From contig OY848925.1 in the NCBI GenBank assembly GCA_963693285.1, positions 6,612,932 through 6,676,931 of the forward strand: DNA of 64,000 nt, read 5' to 3'. Below the pieces are notes generated by a model, which made no database searches, was not told where the DNA came from, and saw only the letters and a list, made by a program, of their open reading frames with translations. The position numbers were made by a program, and so were the translations under genes. The DNA is from Xestospongia muta. Lineage: Eukaryota > Porifera > Demospongiae > Haplosclerida > Petrosiidae. Of the stretch, positions 35,777-47,800 are shown piece after piece (the first letter of the stretch is position 1; each line of letters begins with the position of its first letter).

Positions 35777-36662
35777 TGTCAATAAAAAAAGGTGATCAGG
35801 TCACCCCATGGTGAGCTTCAAATAGAATGAAATTGTCTGCATACAACCATAACTAAAGCAGGAATATTCTTCAGAAATTCATGAAGTGGGCGTTGCTATT
35901 ATAGATGACCATGAATAATAAGTATTATGACACTGTACAATTGAATGTATTAAGACTGGAGACACTGGAATAAATTAAAAGAAATTGAACAACCTACCAT
36001 ATGAAATAACTAGTTTTAGGATCCAGACTGACAAGATTTTAGACAATGCAGAGGAAAAGTTTTCGTATAGAAACACCACAATACCAGAATTGAGTGTAAC
36101 TTATCAAGTTCTATTTGAAACTGGAGTAAAAGTATTTAAAAGAAAATTGGCAATAAAATTAAATAATTTCTGTTTTTAGAAACAACAAAAAGGTTATTGT
36201 TCAGATATTAACAGCAGTAACCAATGTAACTCTATATATATCAACTGATATTATATGTGTTCTTTATTTTTCAGTGTGTATGGAGTCCAGCACAGTCTAG
36301 TAGTCAGTGGATGATTTGTACTTTTAATAATGGTTTGTAAGACTGGTAAGACATATAATGTCAACTCATTGAAGCACACAATTTGTCATAACAATAAATG
36401 TTTATAATCATCATCAAGTTCATTTAAATGTTGTGTTTTTTAAGGTCATCTCATTATATTATTATAGTATTAACCAATTATACTATATTGTTATATACTA
36501 GGTGATCAAATTATATTGTGTCATTTGTATTCTCTATTGTTGTCGTAAAAACTAATAATTAATATAACAAATATAATTATTCTTGTATCTGTATGTAATA
36601 TTGTATGGATTTTTAAAGTATACTTCTAGTCTAGAGACAAGGCATCATCATTAATTTCACAT

Positions 36663-36706
<44 letters not shown>

Positions 36707-37124
36707 TGTTTCTTTGTAGGCTACTTAGACACTTTGTAAATATTTATTACTCCTAAACTTGCCAGCTCAACAGTTTATATAGTTAATTCACCATTCAATC
36801 CTGCTGACTCACCTCCTAAATACTCTTATTAAATATTCTTTAAATACTATTAAAGTGATTTATAATTAAATAGATAATTAAGATTTATTTATAATTAAAT
36901 AATTCTGAACTATAATTTTAAAAAAAACCTGCCCAAATGATTCCCCCTCACTCACCCGCTGGGGCTTCCACTTAGGCTCCAAGATTCCCTGCTATTGCTA
37001 GCTAGGACCGCTAATAAATTCTAGTAAATTAAATTCTAAATCCTTTCCAATTAACTCCACCCATTGATTGATCAAAGCTGTCATGAATACATAATATACT
37101 ACTACCATTCCTGTCGCTTCTACC
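35777..37124. other. Intergenic region ERG28 - TKFC
   Basis: 1.35 kb, AT-rich, with no gene that I can support. It contains an (AT)n microsatellite and a short ORF (35985-36179) without homology or splice context. Confidence 0.5.
36667..36705. repeat. (AT)n microsatellite
   Basis: About 19 uninterrupted AT dinucleotides. Confidence 0.95.
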
Positions 37125-39498
37125 ATGAGTAGTAAGAAGTTGATTAATTTTCCAGACAAAGCTGTAGATGAGGCCTTAGTTGGTCTAGTAAGTGTCTATC
37201 CTGGTCTAAAATTACTACAAGATCATAGAGTAATTGTGAGAGCTGATATTGATAAAGTCAGAGCTGAGAGAAAGGTAATCAACTAATTAATGTGGCTAAT
37301 TGCAAGACACTTCAAGGTCCTTGTTAAAACAGGTTACTCTCCTATCAGGAGGGGGGAGTGGTCATGAGCCTGCTCACGGAGGGTTTGTAGGAAAAGGCAT
37401 GTTAAGTGCAGCTGTTGCAGGACCAGTTTTTACATCACCACCACCAGAGTCAATTTTAGCAGCACTAAGGTGGGCGTGGTAGTAGATTTAGTACCATTAT
37501 ATATTGGTATTATCTAGAGCTATTGCAAGCCCAGCTGGTACTTTAATGATAGTCAAAAATTACACTGGAGATCGGCTCAATTTTGGAATTGCTGCAGAGA
37601 GAGCTAAAGGAGAAGGGATGGACGTGAGAATTGTCATAGTTGGAGAAGACACAGCATTACCATCATTAAAGAAGTCAGCTGGTCGTCGAGGACTCTGTGG
37701 TACTATTCTTGTCCACAAGGTACGTTTAAATTTTAAATAATTGGTTTTCTATTAATTACATAGATTGCAGGAGCATTAGCAGAGAAGGGGTCTTCTTTGG
37801 ATGAAGTAACTTTAGCTGCTCAAGAAGTAGCAAGAACCATTGGTATGAGATTGTTGTAATGCTGTGTGTTGATACTTGTTTCCATAGCAACTATGAGTGT
37901 TAGCTTATCACCTTGTACTGTTCCCGGACACAAACCATCCTTCCATTTGGCAGAAAATGAAATGGAACTTGGCCTAGGGATCCATGGAGAAGCTGGCGTT
38001 CAAAGAACCAAAGTAATACATGTCATTTACTATTGTCTCCTATACACATTATAATCATTATAGCTCCTACCAGCTAATGAAGTTGTTGCAAAGATGTTAG
38101 ATCACCTGACTTCGTCAGAGCCTGGGTATCAGTACTTCAATCCACCACCTGGTTAGCATTAAAAACAGGACAAACTTGTTAGTCCAGTATTTTTAATACA
38201 GGAACTAATGTGGCCCTTGTTATAAACAATCTGGGAGGGACATCAAATTTGGAATTATCACTTATTGCAGGTTCTGCCATTGACTATCTTAGTAGGTTAT
38301 ATCATGTGATGTCCTCAGTTAGTCATGTGATTATCACATTCAGCAAAGACTCTCAAATTTAACATCACAAGAGCTTATATGGGTGCTTTAATGACCTCAT
38401 TAGAAATGGCCGGTGTCTCTTTAACTCTTCTTGTAATGACACCTCAATGGGCAGAATGTTTAGGTAATAATGTATCATACTACGTAAATAGCTTCCACCA
38501 TCGAGGGTCTAGATTTTCCAACATCAGCTCCTGGTTGGCCTACAATATCTCTAGGACCTGATGGTCATGCAGAAAGGATAGATACTCCAGTTATTCCATC
38601 ATTGGATGATAAATCAATATATATTTCTGAGGGTAGTCCCCAAACAACCCAAGGTAATAGTATATTGGAGAACTGTGTAGTCATTTTGGTAATAGGTCAA
38701 ATGATGAGAAGATGTCTGTTGAGTATTTGTACAGCACTTATATCTGCTGAAGATGAACTCAATGAATTAGATAGAGGTAGTGGTGATGGCGATTGTGGTT
38801 CTACATTAAAGGCTGGAGCTGAAGGTAAGTCTGATAATGAAACTGAAGGCTTTATGATATTGAAACTGAAAACATTCTCTTAGCCATATTGAAGGAGTTG
38901 GATCATATTCCATGGGATAAAGTATCTTTGACACTTCTTGCCCTTTCCAATTTAGTTGAAAGGAACATGGGAGGGACTTCAGGAGCAGTAAGGGGTCTAG
39001 TAATAATACCAGAACTTTATTGATCATTTCTCAGATTTATACTCTATTCTTGACATCAGCATCTGCTACCATAGGAGAAGGTGACAACCCACGGCAATGG
39101 GCACAAGCTTTATCAGCAGGTATAAATTCTATAAAACTCTATGGTGGTGCTGATATAGGAGATCGGACTATGGTAAGGATTTAATAATTTGTCTTGAAAT
39201 CTCGACTGTAGTTAGATGCTCTTGTACCAGCTGGTACTACCTTACAAGATCTCCTCAGTACATCAGATACTCCAACCAATGCTGTATTAAAAAAGGCTGT
39301 AGAAGTAAGTGATAAATCTTTCATTATTAAATTAATAGACTTTTAAAGGCTGCTAGAGAGGGGACAACTGCTACTCAGAAGATGTCAGCTCAAGCTGGGA
39401 GAGCTAGCTATGTACATGTTAGTCAGTTAACACAGCCTGATCCTGGAGCTAAAGCAGTATTAATATGGCTAGAAGCCATCTTATATGCTTTGACATGA
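37125..39498 (+). CDS. TKFC: Triokinase / FMN cyclase (dihydroxyacetone kinase)
   Basis: About twelve exons from ATG 37125. The DhaK half has [56 protein letters not shown] and [12 protein letters not shown], whose His is the one that binds dihydroxyacetone covalently in this family. The DhaL half has [20 protein letters not shown] with the Mg-ATP aspartates, [25 protein letters not shown] and [10 protein letters not shown]. The enzyme phosphorylates dihydroxyacetone and glyceraldehyde, and in animals also forms cyclic FMN. A 42-bp intron after SPQTTQ (about 38656-38697) is a multiple of three with no in-frame stop. It converges with HYLS1, 51 bp apart. Confidence 0.92.
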
Positions 39499-39549
39499 AA
39501 TAAATTATTTGTGTGTGTTTCTTATCAAATTGATTATGTAATATTAATT

Positions 39550-40635
39550 TTATTTTACATGATCTGCTAACTGATGTCGTATTTCCCATCGTAAAGCTTG
39601 TCTCTTTTTCTCTGTTGGTATGACATAGTCACTAGGACGTCGGACACGATGGGAGGGTACATAAAAAGGTGTGTCTTGTAGGAGGAGCTGTTCCTGTGTA
39701 CATAGTGAAGACAAAGGTCAATATTATATACAGTCCATACTCTAATGTGCCATCTCAAGTGACTTCTTGTTTTCTCCCCAGGTGCTTTTTGGTTATCCCA
39801 TATCTCTCTAAATTCATGATACCTATAAGAAATTAATGAACACATGACTATCACATGACTGACCTCTGAACAGGATCATTTTTCTTTAGACCACGTGTGT
39901 GAGGGTGACTAGTTGGAGGTCTGATGACTATAGAGTTTACAATGAAATAATAGATAAGGTGTTGTCACATGACACTCACATGATTTGACTGGGCGAGATT
40001 TATCATGACATTTTTGAGAAGGAACACTTTCATTGTTAACCAATAATCTACAACTACCAGTAGTATCTGTTAGTAGTATAATAAGTAATCTCTATTGATA
40101 ATTACTTATATTTACCATCACTTAATATTGACGTATTAGCTGGAACTCCCCCAATTGTTTTCCTACAATAAACTCTTGTATCCATGGCAACTGTATTATG
40201 ATTACCTTAACACTTTCCTTTTCATAGGATGTCCACCTGAATGATTTATGGATACTTCTACCAATTTGTGGGTGTGGTCAACAAGGGGAGTCGATAATGT
40301 TGACATTGTACTATTTTCTCTAGAGACTCTAATCTTTGAGACAGCTGGAGTACTAGTACAAGAGCTATTTTCTAATATTATAATATATAATATAACTACC
40401 AAATCTCTATCAAACCTTGATTTGAGCTAGAGCTCATGAAACTCTGGTCTTTTTCTTCTAGCAGCTGCAGAAATTCTATCAATATTACTCATGAAATGTG
40501 TATAACTAATAAATGTCCCTATTTACCTAAAGTATATGCTTCAATTTCTTCTTGGGTAACGTGACTCACTCCCATAGATTCCAGTTGTTGCCTCACGTAT
40601 TCTCTAGCAACTGACAAGTCCATACTGATGGCCAT
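39550..40635 (-). CDS. HYLS1: Centriolar protein HYLS1, copy 1
   Basis: Minus-strand exons start MAISMDLSVAREYVRQQLES, MGVSHVTQEEIEAYTL (ATG 40635; ATG 40623 is possible). A middle exon carries PMKRKVLR. The C-terminal exons have APGEKTRSHLRWHIRVW and FYVPSHRVRRPSDYVIPTEK followed by KRQALRWEIRHQLADHVK, stop at 39552-39550. KRKVLR and the YxVPTEKKRxALRW end are the conserved HYLS1 motifs. HYLS1 sits at the outer centriole wall and is needed for basal-body docking and cilia. Sponges have ciliated choanocytes and larvae, so a role there is expected. Confidence 0.87.
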
Positions 40636-40790
40636 AACTGTTTAAACTACCCGCCACTGGCCCCCACTCGCCCAGCATTAAAAGAGTATACGGTATAATA
40701 TACTGTACCGTTGTCGGAGTGCAAAATACTTTCTTAACTGATCCCTCGGGGAGATCTTGCACTATTGTAATAGGTCCTGGGGGCAAATTT

Positions 40791-41113
40791 ATGAGGGAAC
40801 AAATGCACTATGACACCGGGAGAAAGAATGTTGTTTCAGAACATTATGATGAAATAGTCTTTTCTGATCCCACAAACAGTTACATAATGTACAATCTTCT
40901 CAATAACCCCAAGCCTCTAGTACCAGTGATTGGACACGAGGCTGGAGTGGATTATAAAGAACTTGAAGAGTGTCAGTTGATGTCAATTCTAAGAAGATCA
41001 AATTAGAAATACAAGAATTGAGCAACAAACTAAAGACAAGTAAAGAAATTATACAAAAGTTACGAGACCATTTAAAGGAAGTTGAGGAAGAAGACATTGA
41101 TGATCAAGATTGA
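40791..41113 (+). CDS. Small uncharacterised coiled-coil protein, copy 1
   Basis: Two coding parts. The first can start at ATG 40791 (MREQMHYDTGRKNVV, DEIVFSDPTNSYIMYNLLNN). The frame is open further 5' to about 40680 without an ATG, so an upstream exon is possible. The second part, from about 40997, reads KIKLEIQELSNKLKTSKEII and QKLRDHLKEVEEEDIDDQD then TGA at 41111. It is a short coiled coil with an acidic end. The join needs an intron ending in CTAAG (CTCAG in the duplicate); the donor is uncertain, perhaps GTACCA after NNPKPL. I do not recognise the family. Divergent from HYLS1. Confidence 0.5.
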
Positions 41114-41818
41114 GACTAGTGCATTTAAAAGTCTCAGACTCAGACGTCCAGTCTGTTTTGGGGTTTGAGATTTCATTCTCCATTTCAATGTCTTCAAGAC
41201 AAGCTACCAATTACTCACAATCAATGATATAACAGTACTTATCAATTAATTCTATAGTTTTTATATCTACTCCCAGCATAATGATAATATTACTATAATT
41301 TTATATATAAAATGCGGGTTTGCAAGCTGAATCGATTGGTGCAAGTTCCATGCGGATAGCACGTAAAACAGCAAAGTTATTTACATGTCTGGGTGACTCT
41401 TCTTAACTCGGACATACTATAGTTGTACTATATACATTGTTTATCTTTTATTAACGTAAACTGTGATATTATTAGTCTATTAATTTACTAGGTAAAATAG
41501 TTCTTCTTTAATATGTAGTAGATAAAACAGGAGTAATCAAAACAATTAAATAACATTAGTCTATTAGAAGGCAAAACAATTGTGTTATAACTCCAAGGGA
41601 TCTTCATCCTATTAGACGTTAAAAAGTATGTATATTCAAATCACTATAGTGCGTGTACTATAGTAGCACTGTATAATCGTACAAGTAAGAATGAAGCAGC
41701 TTGTACTTAATGACCCACAGCCTATTGTGTCAATAGAGTGTAAATATTGTTGCTTGTGGGTGTGCTCTACTCTCATCCTTTACGGCTACTAAAGGTCAGC
41801 TAACACAGAAACAGAGCT
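41114..41818. other. Intergenic region before the Death-LRR gene, copy 1
   Basis: AT-rich and non-coding. An insertion of about 124 bp (41298-41421), flanked by the direct repeat TACTATA (41291-41297 and 41415-41421), is absent from the duplicate, where the site reads TACTAG. It may be a small transposon copy. Confidence 0.5.
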
Positions 41819-44800
41819 ATGGCAAAGAAACAAGTTGATGCAAAGCTATTGATATCTTTTCTGAGTCAGGCTCAACTGGGTAAGTTGCTAGTTAATTGTC
41901 TTCTTTATTATTAAGTATGAATATTGACTGTCTGAGTTATTAATGAGTATTTTAACTTATTTCTCAGATATCTCTCACTTAAGTGCTGTGTTTGAAGCCT
42001 TGAAGAAATATATGTTTTCATATCGAAGATGGTTTGACTTAGGTCTATTGTTGGGTATACTACAACCTACACTAGCAAAAATTGAAAAGGATCATCGTGA
42101 TGATGTAGTTAGATGTCTTCAGGAGTGTTTAACTTGCTGGCTGAGAAGAGTCGATCAAGTTGATGAGAATGGAAGACCGTCATGGGATGTACTAGTTAGT
42201 GCTTTGAAGAAGATGGAAGAAAATTACGTGGCTGAAAATATCACTCAAACAAGTATGATATGATTCTAACATTATGATAGTTATGATTTGTTTATTAGTG
42301 AAAGAACAAATCCAGTCTGCTGGACAAGTTCTGATATACCCTGCACAAATGTCACAGCTGTTATATAGTGAAAGATGTATCAATGAAGTGACCCTTGATG
42401 AGGTGGAGACACTACAGGGTGTGGTTGATAATAAGAGAACAACCCTCTTATCTGCTGTACATACTGCAGTGTCTTCTGATCACAAGAATATCAAAGTGTT
42501 AGCTAAAGTGTTGTCTGAATTTGAAGAGACGAGAGAATTAGCCGATAAACTACTCAATGAATATAGTAAGTTCTCTGTTGTTAATTAAACATAACAATTT
42601 CTCTTGTTAATTGTGTAGCTCAAAAGTTTCCAGAAGATGAGGACATTTCAATAATTCCTCAAAATACATGTAGTTATCAACAGTCTGCTAGTGATATTCT
42701 TCGTTGTCACTATGGCACTTTGTCCAAGTCTCTACATGATCCTATTAGTGTTGGATGGCTACTTTGTGAGCAAGACCCAACAATAATATCAGAAGAAACA
42801 CTTACTAGTGCCGAGTCTATAAGGAAATGTGAGTCAGAGAGAAGGGTAGTCTTGTTGAGAGCTGTACGTTGTGCTGTTCGTAGTAGCTCTAATAACTTAG
42901 AGGTATTTGTTAGTGTGTTATTAAAATTCTCTGAAAATGTGTCGTTAGCTAAAGCTATTTTGAATGACTACAGTAAGTAATTGAATTGTATTAATGAATA
43001 TTTAAAATTATGTCCATAGATAAAAAGGTTGAAAGAAAAAAGAAAGATGAAGAACCTTCAACAGATAACGGTATAGTCAATGTAATATAATAGTTATAAT
43101 GGATATAGGAGGACTATATTATTTGACACTCATCTCTAAGATGAGGTGAATCAGTCCTTTTAGATCTGTTAGATGTGTTATGCTGAGTGAGTAATATATA
43201 AAAACAATTGCATGTGAATGTTATTATAGTAAACAATATTCATAGTCCATCCACCCATTAAATAAAAATTTATAATTCAAGTACATTATGTGTGAAATTT
43301 TGTACCAAATTTAGCTACGAAAGAAGTATTGGTACCTTTGGATATGGCACCAACATTTACATCAATCAGAGGAGAATTTGCAAAAGCTGTTTTCAATATC
43401 CGTTGTTGTATTACTAAGAGCACAGCATCTGCAGAAGAAGTTAAAAGCTTACTTTATGCTTTCCCTGACCTGAAACCAGAGTTATCCAATGCAAAAACAA
43501 TGAATGATATACTGGATGTTGTACGTGACAAATGTACACTGATTAATATCAGTTATTTGGAAGTTGTTGTGGAGCAGTTTAACATTGAAGATGCTAAGGC
43601 ATACATTGAAGCATACAAGGATATCATTGACAAGTTCTCTCAGAAAGTAACAATTAAATTATGTCTTGGTGAGCGATTCCAGATTACACAAAATCTCTCT
43701 CCTCTTAAATGTGAAACAGCCAAGTTTGTTCTCGACTGGAATCCTGATACCACCATGGCCACTTTGAATGATGTTAGAGATATTTTAGCAGTATCATTTC
43801 AGAAATTGGAGAAGTCTGTTAAAATTGATGTCATCAAAAAAGACAACTCCATCACTGTGACCTGTACCTTTCCTCTCCATCTACTTCTACGACTCATTGA
43901 CATTGCTCAGGAGACTATTGAGCTTGTGAAGAAGAGAGGATTAATCCGACTTATAATTGGTCCATGTATCATTTGGGATATCAACAGTAGAGATCAGGTA
44001 TATATAAAGTTACACTACAACAGTATCCATCTATTTATGATATAGGAGATCAAATCTTTGGCAATGGAGATAAAAGAGAAGCAGACACATTTTGAGAAGC
44101 AGTTGGAGACACAGTATGCAATTAGCAAGAGGAAGACTCTGGAAATTGAAGATTTGAGAGCTAAACTCAAACAGCAGGAAGGTAACAGGACTATAATTGT
44201 AAAAATCATCATTTATAGATGGCACAGTAAGACATTGACTTGAAAAGCTTAAGATATCCAGAGACTAGTAACAAAGATGCAAGCTAGTTAGAAGCTCTCA
44301 ACTCTGACAAGTCACATGACCATTAATGTAATGCTTGTATATAGTAAAGGAGCTTAATCATAGAATGTATATCTTTGGTTTGAGTATATTAAATGATATT
44401 AGTTTGTTGTTTTAAATTGTCACATACAACAATATACAAGCTGGTTGTATACAAATATATATATTACTACATAGCAATAAATAACTGTAGGACTGTTTGC
44501 ATGCCAGGCAGTAAAGGTATTAATGCTAGACTATTTCTGTATATTTGTTACATTATTATGTATTGTAATATTAGCTGATAAAGTGGAGTTGAAGTCAGAG
44601 GCAGAAATGTCAGAATTGAAGAAGAAAGATGAGGAGATTGATGCATTAAAATTAGCCCTTAAAGAAAAAGAAAGTAAGGAAATATTAATTTGTCACAATG
44701 GAATATTACATAGTGGATCATTTAGACTATGCAGGATTAAATAGCAGTAGTTTTACAAATTAATTTAGCAAAGTTTTTACCATCGCACCCACACATTATA

Positions 44801-47800
44801 TTACACTCATTTCTCAACATGAAGTTCATAAATCATCATAATTTATCATTTCAAACACCAATTTACAAGTACTTCATTACTGAATTAGCCCAACATTGAT
44901 ATAAATTAGTGTCTATTAAAAATATTTTATTTATTCAATGTATTGGGTAATATATAAGTACAATATATTTTATAGAAACTGTTCAAGAAATATTAGAAGA
45001 CAAACAAAAAGATGATGTGAAGTTGAGAACTAAACTTGAAGTACAGGAGATAACAATTAATGAGAAGACAATGGAGACAGATGATTTAAAATCTATTCTT
45101 GAAGACAAAGAAAGTATATAACATTACAAGTGGTATATTATAAACTATACTCTATTTTAGTTGAGTTACATTTATTAAAGCAGACATTGGAACAGCAACA
45201 AGTAGAGATCAAAGAGTTAAAATCTATTCTTCAAGAAAAGGAAGGTATGTAATATTAAATTATCCCTCATACTAGCTCTTATGTCACTATGTATAAACAT
45301 ATTATAGTATATAGTACATGTTGTATTACCATATGATAGTATTATATATTGAATATCACTCTCATAGCTTCAGAGAAGACATTAAGATCAAATGTAGTAG
45401 AGAGAGAAGAAGAAATAAAGTCATTACAGGAAACGATTGTATCACTTACCTCAAAATTAAAAGAGATGGAAAAAGATACAAGTGTTCTAGAGAAGACCAC
45501 AAAAAGTACCAGATATATTGATGTGATTATGTAACTACTTATTTTATTTAGGCGAAGCTTTTTTGACATCTGATACTGATGATGATACTCACCTACCAGC
45601 TGAACCACTTCATGTATCTCCTAAAACAAAAACTACCCAAGGAGAGTCCATTACTAAAAGTAAATACACTACATATAATATGATGATATTTTACACTACA
45701 TATATACTTTGTAGTGTCAAAGATCAATGTTACTGATGATGATGTAATAACAGAACCAGATGTTAAAGAAAAGTTTCCACAACATGTACAGCCAGTACCT
45801 TCTACTAGTGAAAGTAAATTTAATATAAATATAGCTGTACTATATTTTAAACCTATTAATGAAATTTTTGGCAAATTAATTTTAAAAAAATGCAATCAAT
45901 TCTTTCAATGATGTTTATATTAATTAGTTAGTATACCTTTGTTGTCACACCTATTTAATACAAATTTGACATATTTCATTTCATATTATCACTAGATCTA
46001 AAGTAACGATATCATAGAAACATTTAATGTTTTATTTAGTAGAGTCAGACATACCAATAGAACCAGAACCAGAGGTAAAAGAGAAGCCATTAGGTTTTCT
46101 ACAGTCTCTATTTACAAGAAAAAGTAAGTATATGTTATTGTTTTAACTGATATATTTAGTTTTAATGTACTCTGTATCAAAAGACCCATAGGCACAAAAC
46201 ACAACACTCTATTTATAGAGACATAATCATGAAAAAACATTTAAAATGAAACATAAAGATAAGAATACTATATATTATAGTCAGTATATAGAGTAGTAGT
46301 GAGATCTATACTGAGGAGACCATCTTTATTTTTTAGAGTCACAGCCAATGAAAGATGACATTCCAATAGAACAAGAGGATAAGGAGACGTCATCTGATCT
46401 TCTACAACATCCAAAAGGTAGTATACATGTTATTATTTTAGTTAACTTCATTATTGTGTTCACTATTAAAATATTCAGCATTAAAAAGCTCACAGCCATT
46501 TGTGTCATTCTCAGCCTAACATGCCCCATTGTGAGTAGTCTGGTATATGTGCTTGCTTTTCTTGGGACAAGAAATGATATACACACTGGTATTGTTGTGT
46601 CTAATGAAATTGCTGTTCAAATCTTGGGAAATGAATATTGTTATATTATCACATGGCATCAAAAAGTAGAGTTACTATTTTGGAGGAACAGGACATGGGA
46701 TGATAAACAATATAATTGTAACATTTAAGACTTCTTATCCCAAGAAAATCAAGTCAAAACAGCTGTGTTGTGGAGTGTGATAGTTAGTTCATGTGTTTAG
46801 TTACTTAGTTACCTAATGAGTAAGTTCTCTCTTCATATGTGGCTGAGGTACTAACAGATTATTGTCAGCTTTAATCAAATGAACCATTCATGGTATTTGT
46901 GTCAACATATATCATAAAATATGTACAGTAGGAATAGCTATGAATGACCAAATCTTTACTATCTACTGTTATATATAGTGTCTGCATTACATCAAACATG
47001 ACTAAACTCATATTATTTGTACTACACAAAATAGTCAGATCAGTAGCTATATATATATATAGTACAATAATGATAGTAAGACCATAATATTAATAATTAG
47101 TATAATTTAGACTAATTCCTGATTATATAACTACTTATTTTATTTAGGTGAAGCTTTTTTGACATCTGATACTGATGATGATACTCTCCTACCAGCTGAA
47201 CCACTTCATGAATCTCCTAAAACAAAAGCTACACAAGGAGAGTCCATTACTACAAGTAAATACACTACATATAATATGATGATATTTTACACTATATATA
47301 CTTTGTAGTGTCAAAGATCAATGTTACTGATGATGATGTAATAACAGAACCAGATGTTAAAGAAAAGTTTCCACGACAAGTACAGCCAGTACCTTCTACT
47401 AGTGAAGGTAAATTTAATATAAATGTAGCTGTACTATATTTTAGACCTCTTAATGAAATTTTTGGCAAATTAATTTTAAAAAAATGCAATCAATTCTTTC
47501 AATGATGTTTATATTAATTAGTTAGTATACCTTTGTTGTCACACCTATTTAATACAAATTTGACATATTTCATTTCATATTATCACTAGACCTAAAGTAA
47601 TGATATCATAGAAACATTTAATGTTTTATTTAGTAGAGTCAGAGATGAAAGTGTTGTCAAAAGTAACAAAAGATGACATACCAATAGAACCAGAACCAGA
47701 GGTAAAAGAGAAGCCATTAGGTTTTCTACAGTCTCTGTTTACAAGAAAAAGTAAGTATATGTTATTGCTTTAACTGATATATTTAGTTTTAATGTATTCT

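Noticed and set aside
35985..36179. 64-residue ORF between ERG28 and TKFC
   Set aside because: No recognisable domain, no splice context and an AT-rich composition like the surrounding spacer.
40248..40430. ORF on the + strand at 40248-40430 and its twin at 54061-54243
   Set aside because: Antisense to HYLS1 exons and introns; its conservation between the copies only reflects the recent duplication.
41968..42252. Bacterial or symbiont origin of some genes
   Set aside because: Every gene examined in detail has spliceosomal introns or lies inside one; no operon structure is seen.
45318..45521. ORF with REDIKIKCSRERRRNK on + strand (also 59647-59850)
   Set aside because: Alternative frame of the coiled-coil exon whose real frame reads SEKTLRSNVVEREEEIKSL with correct splice phases.
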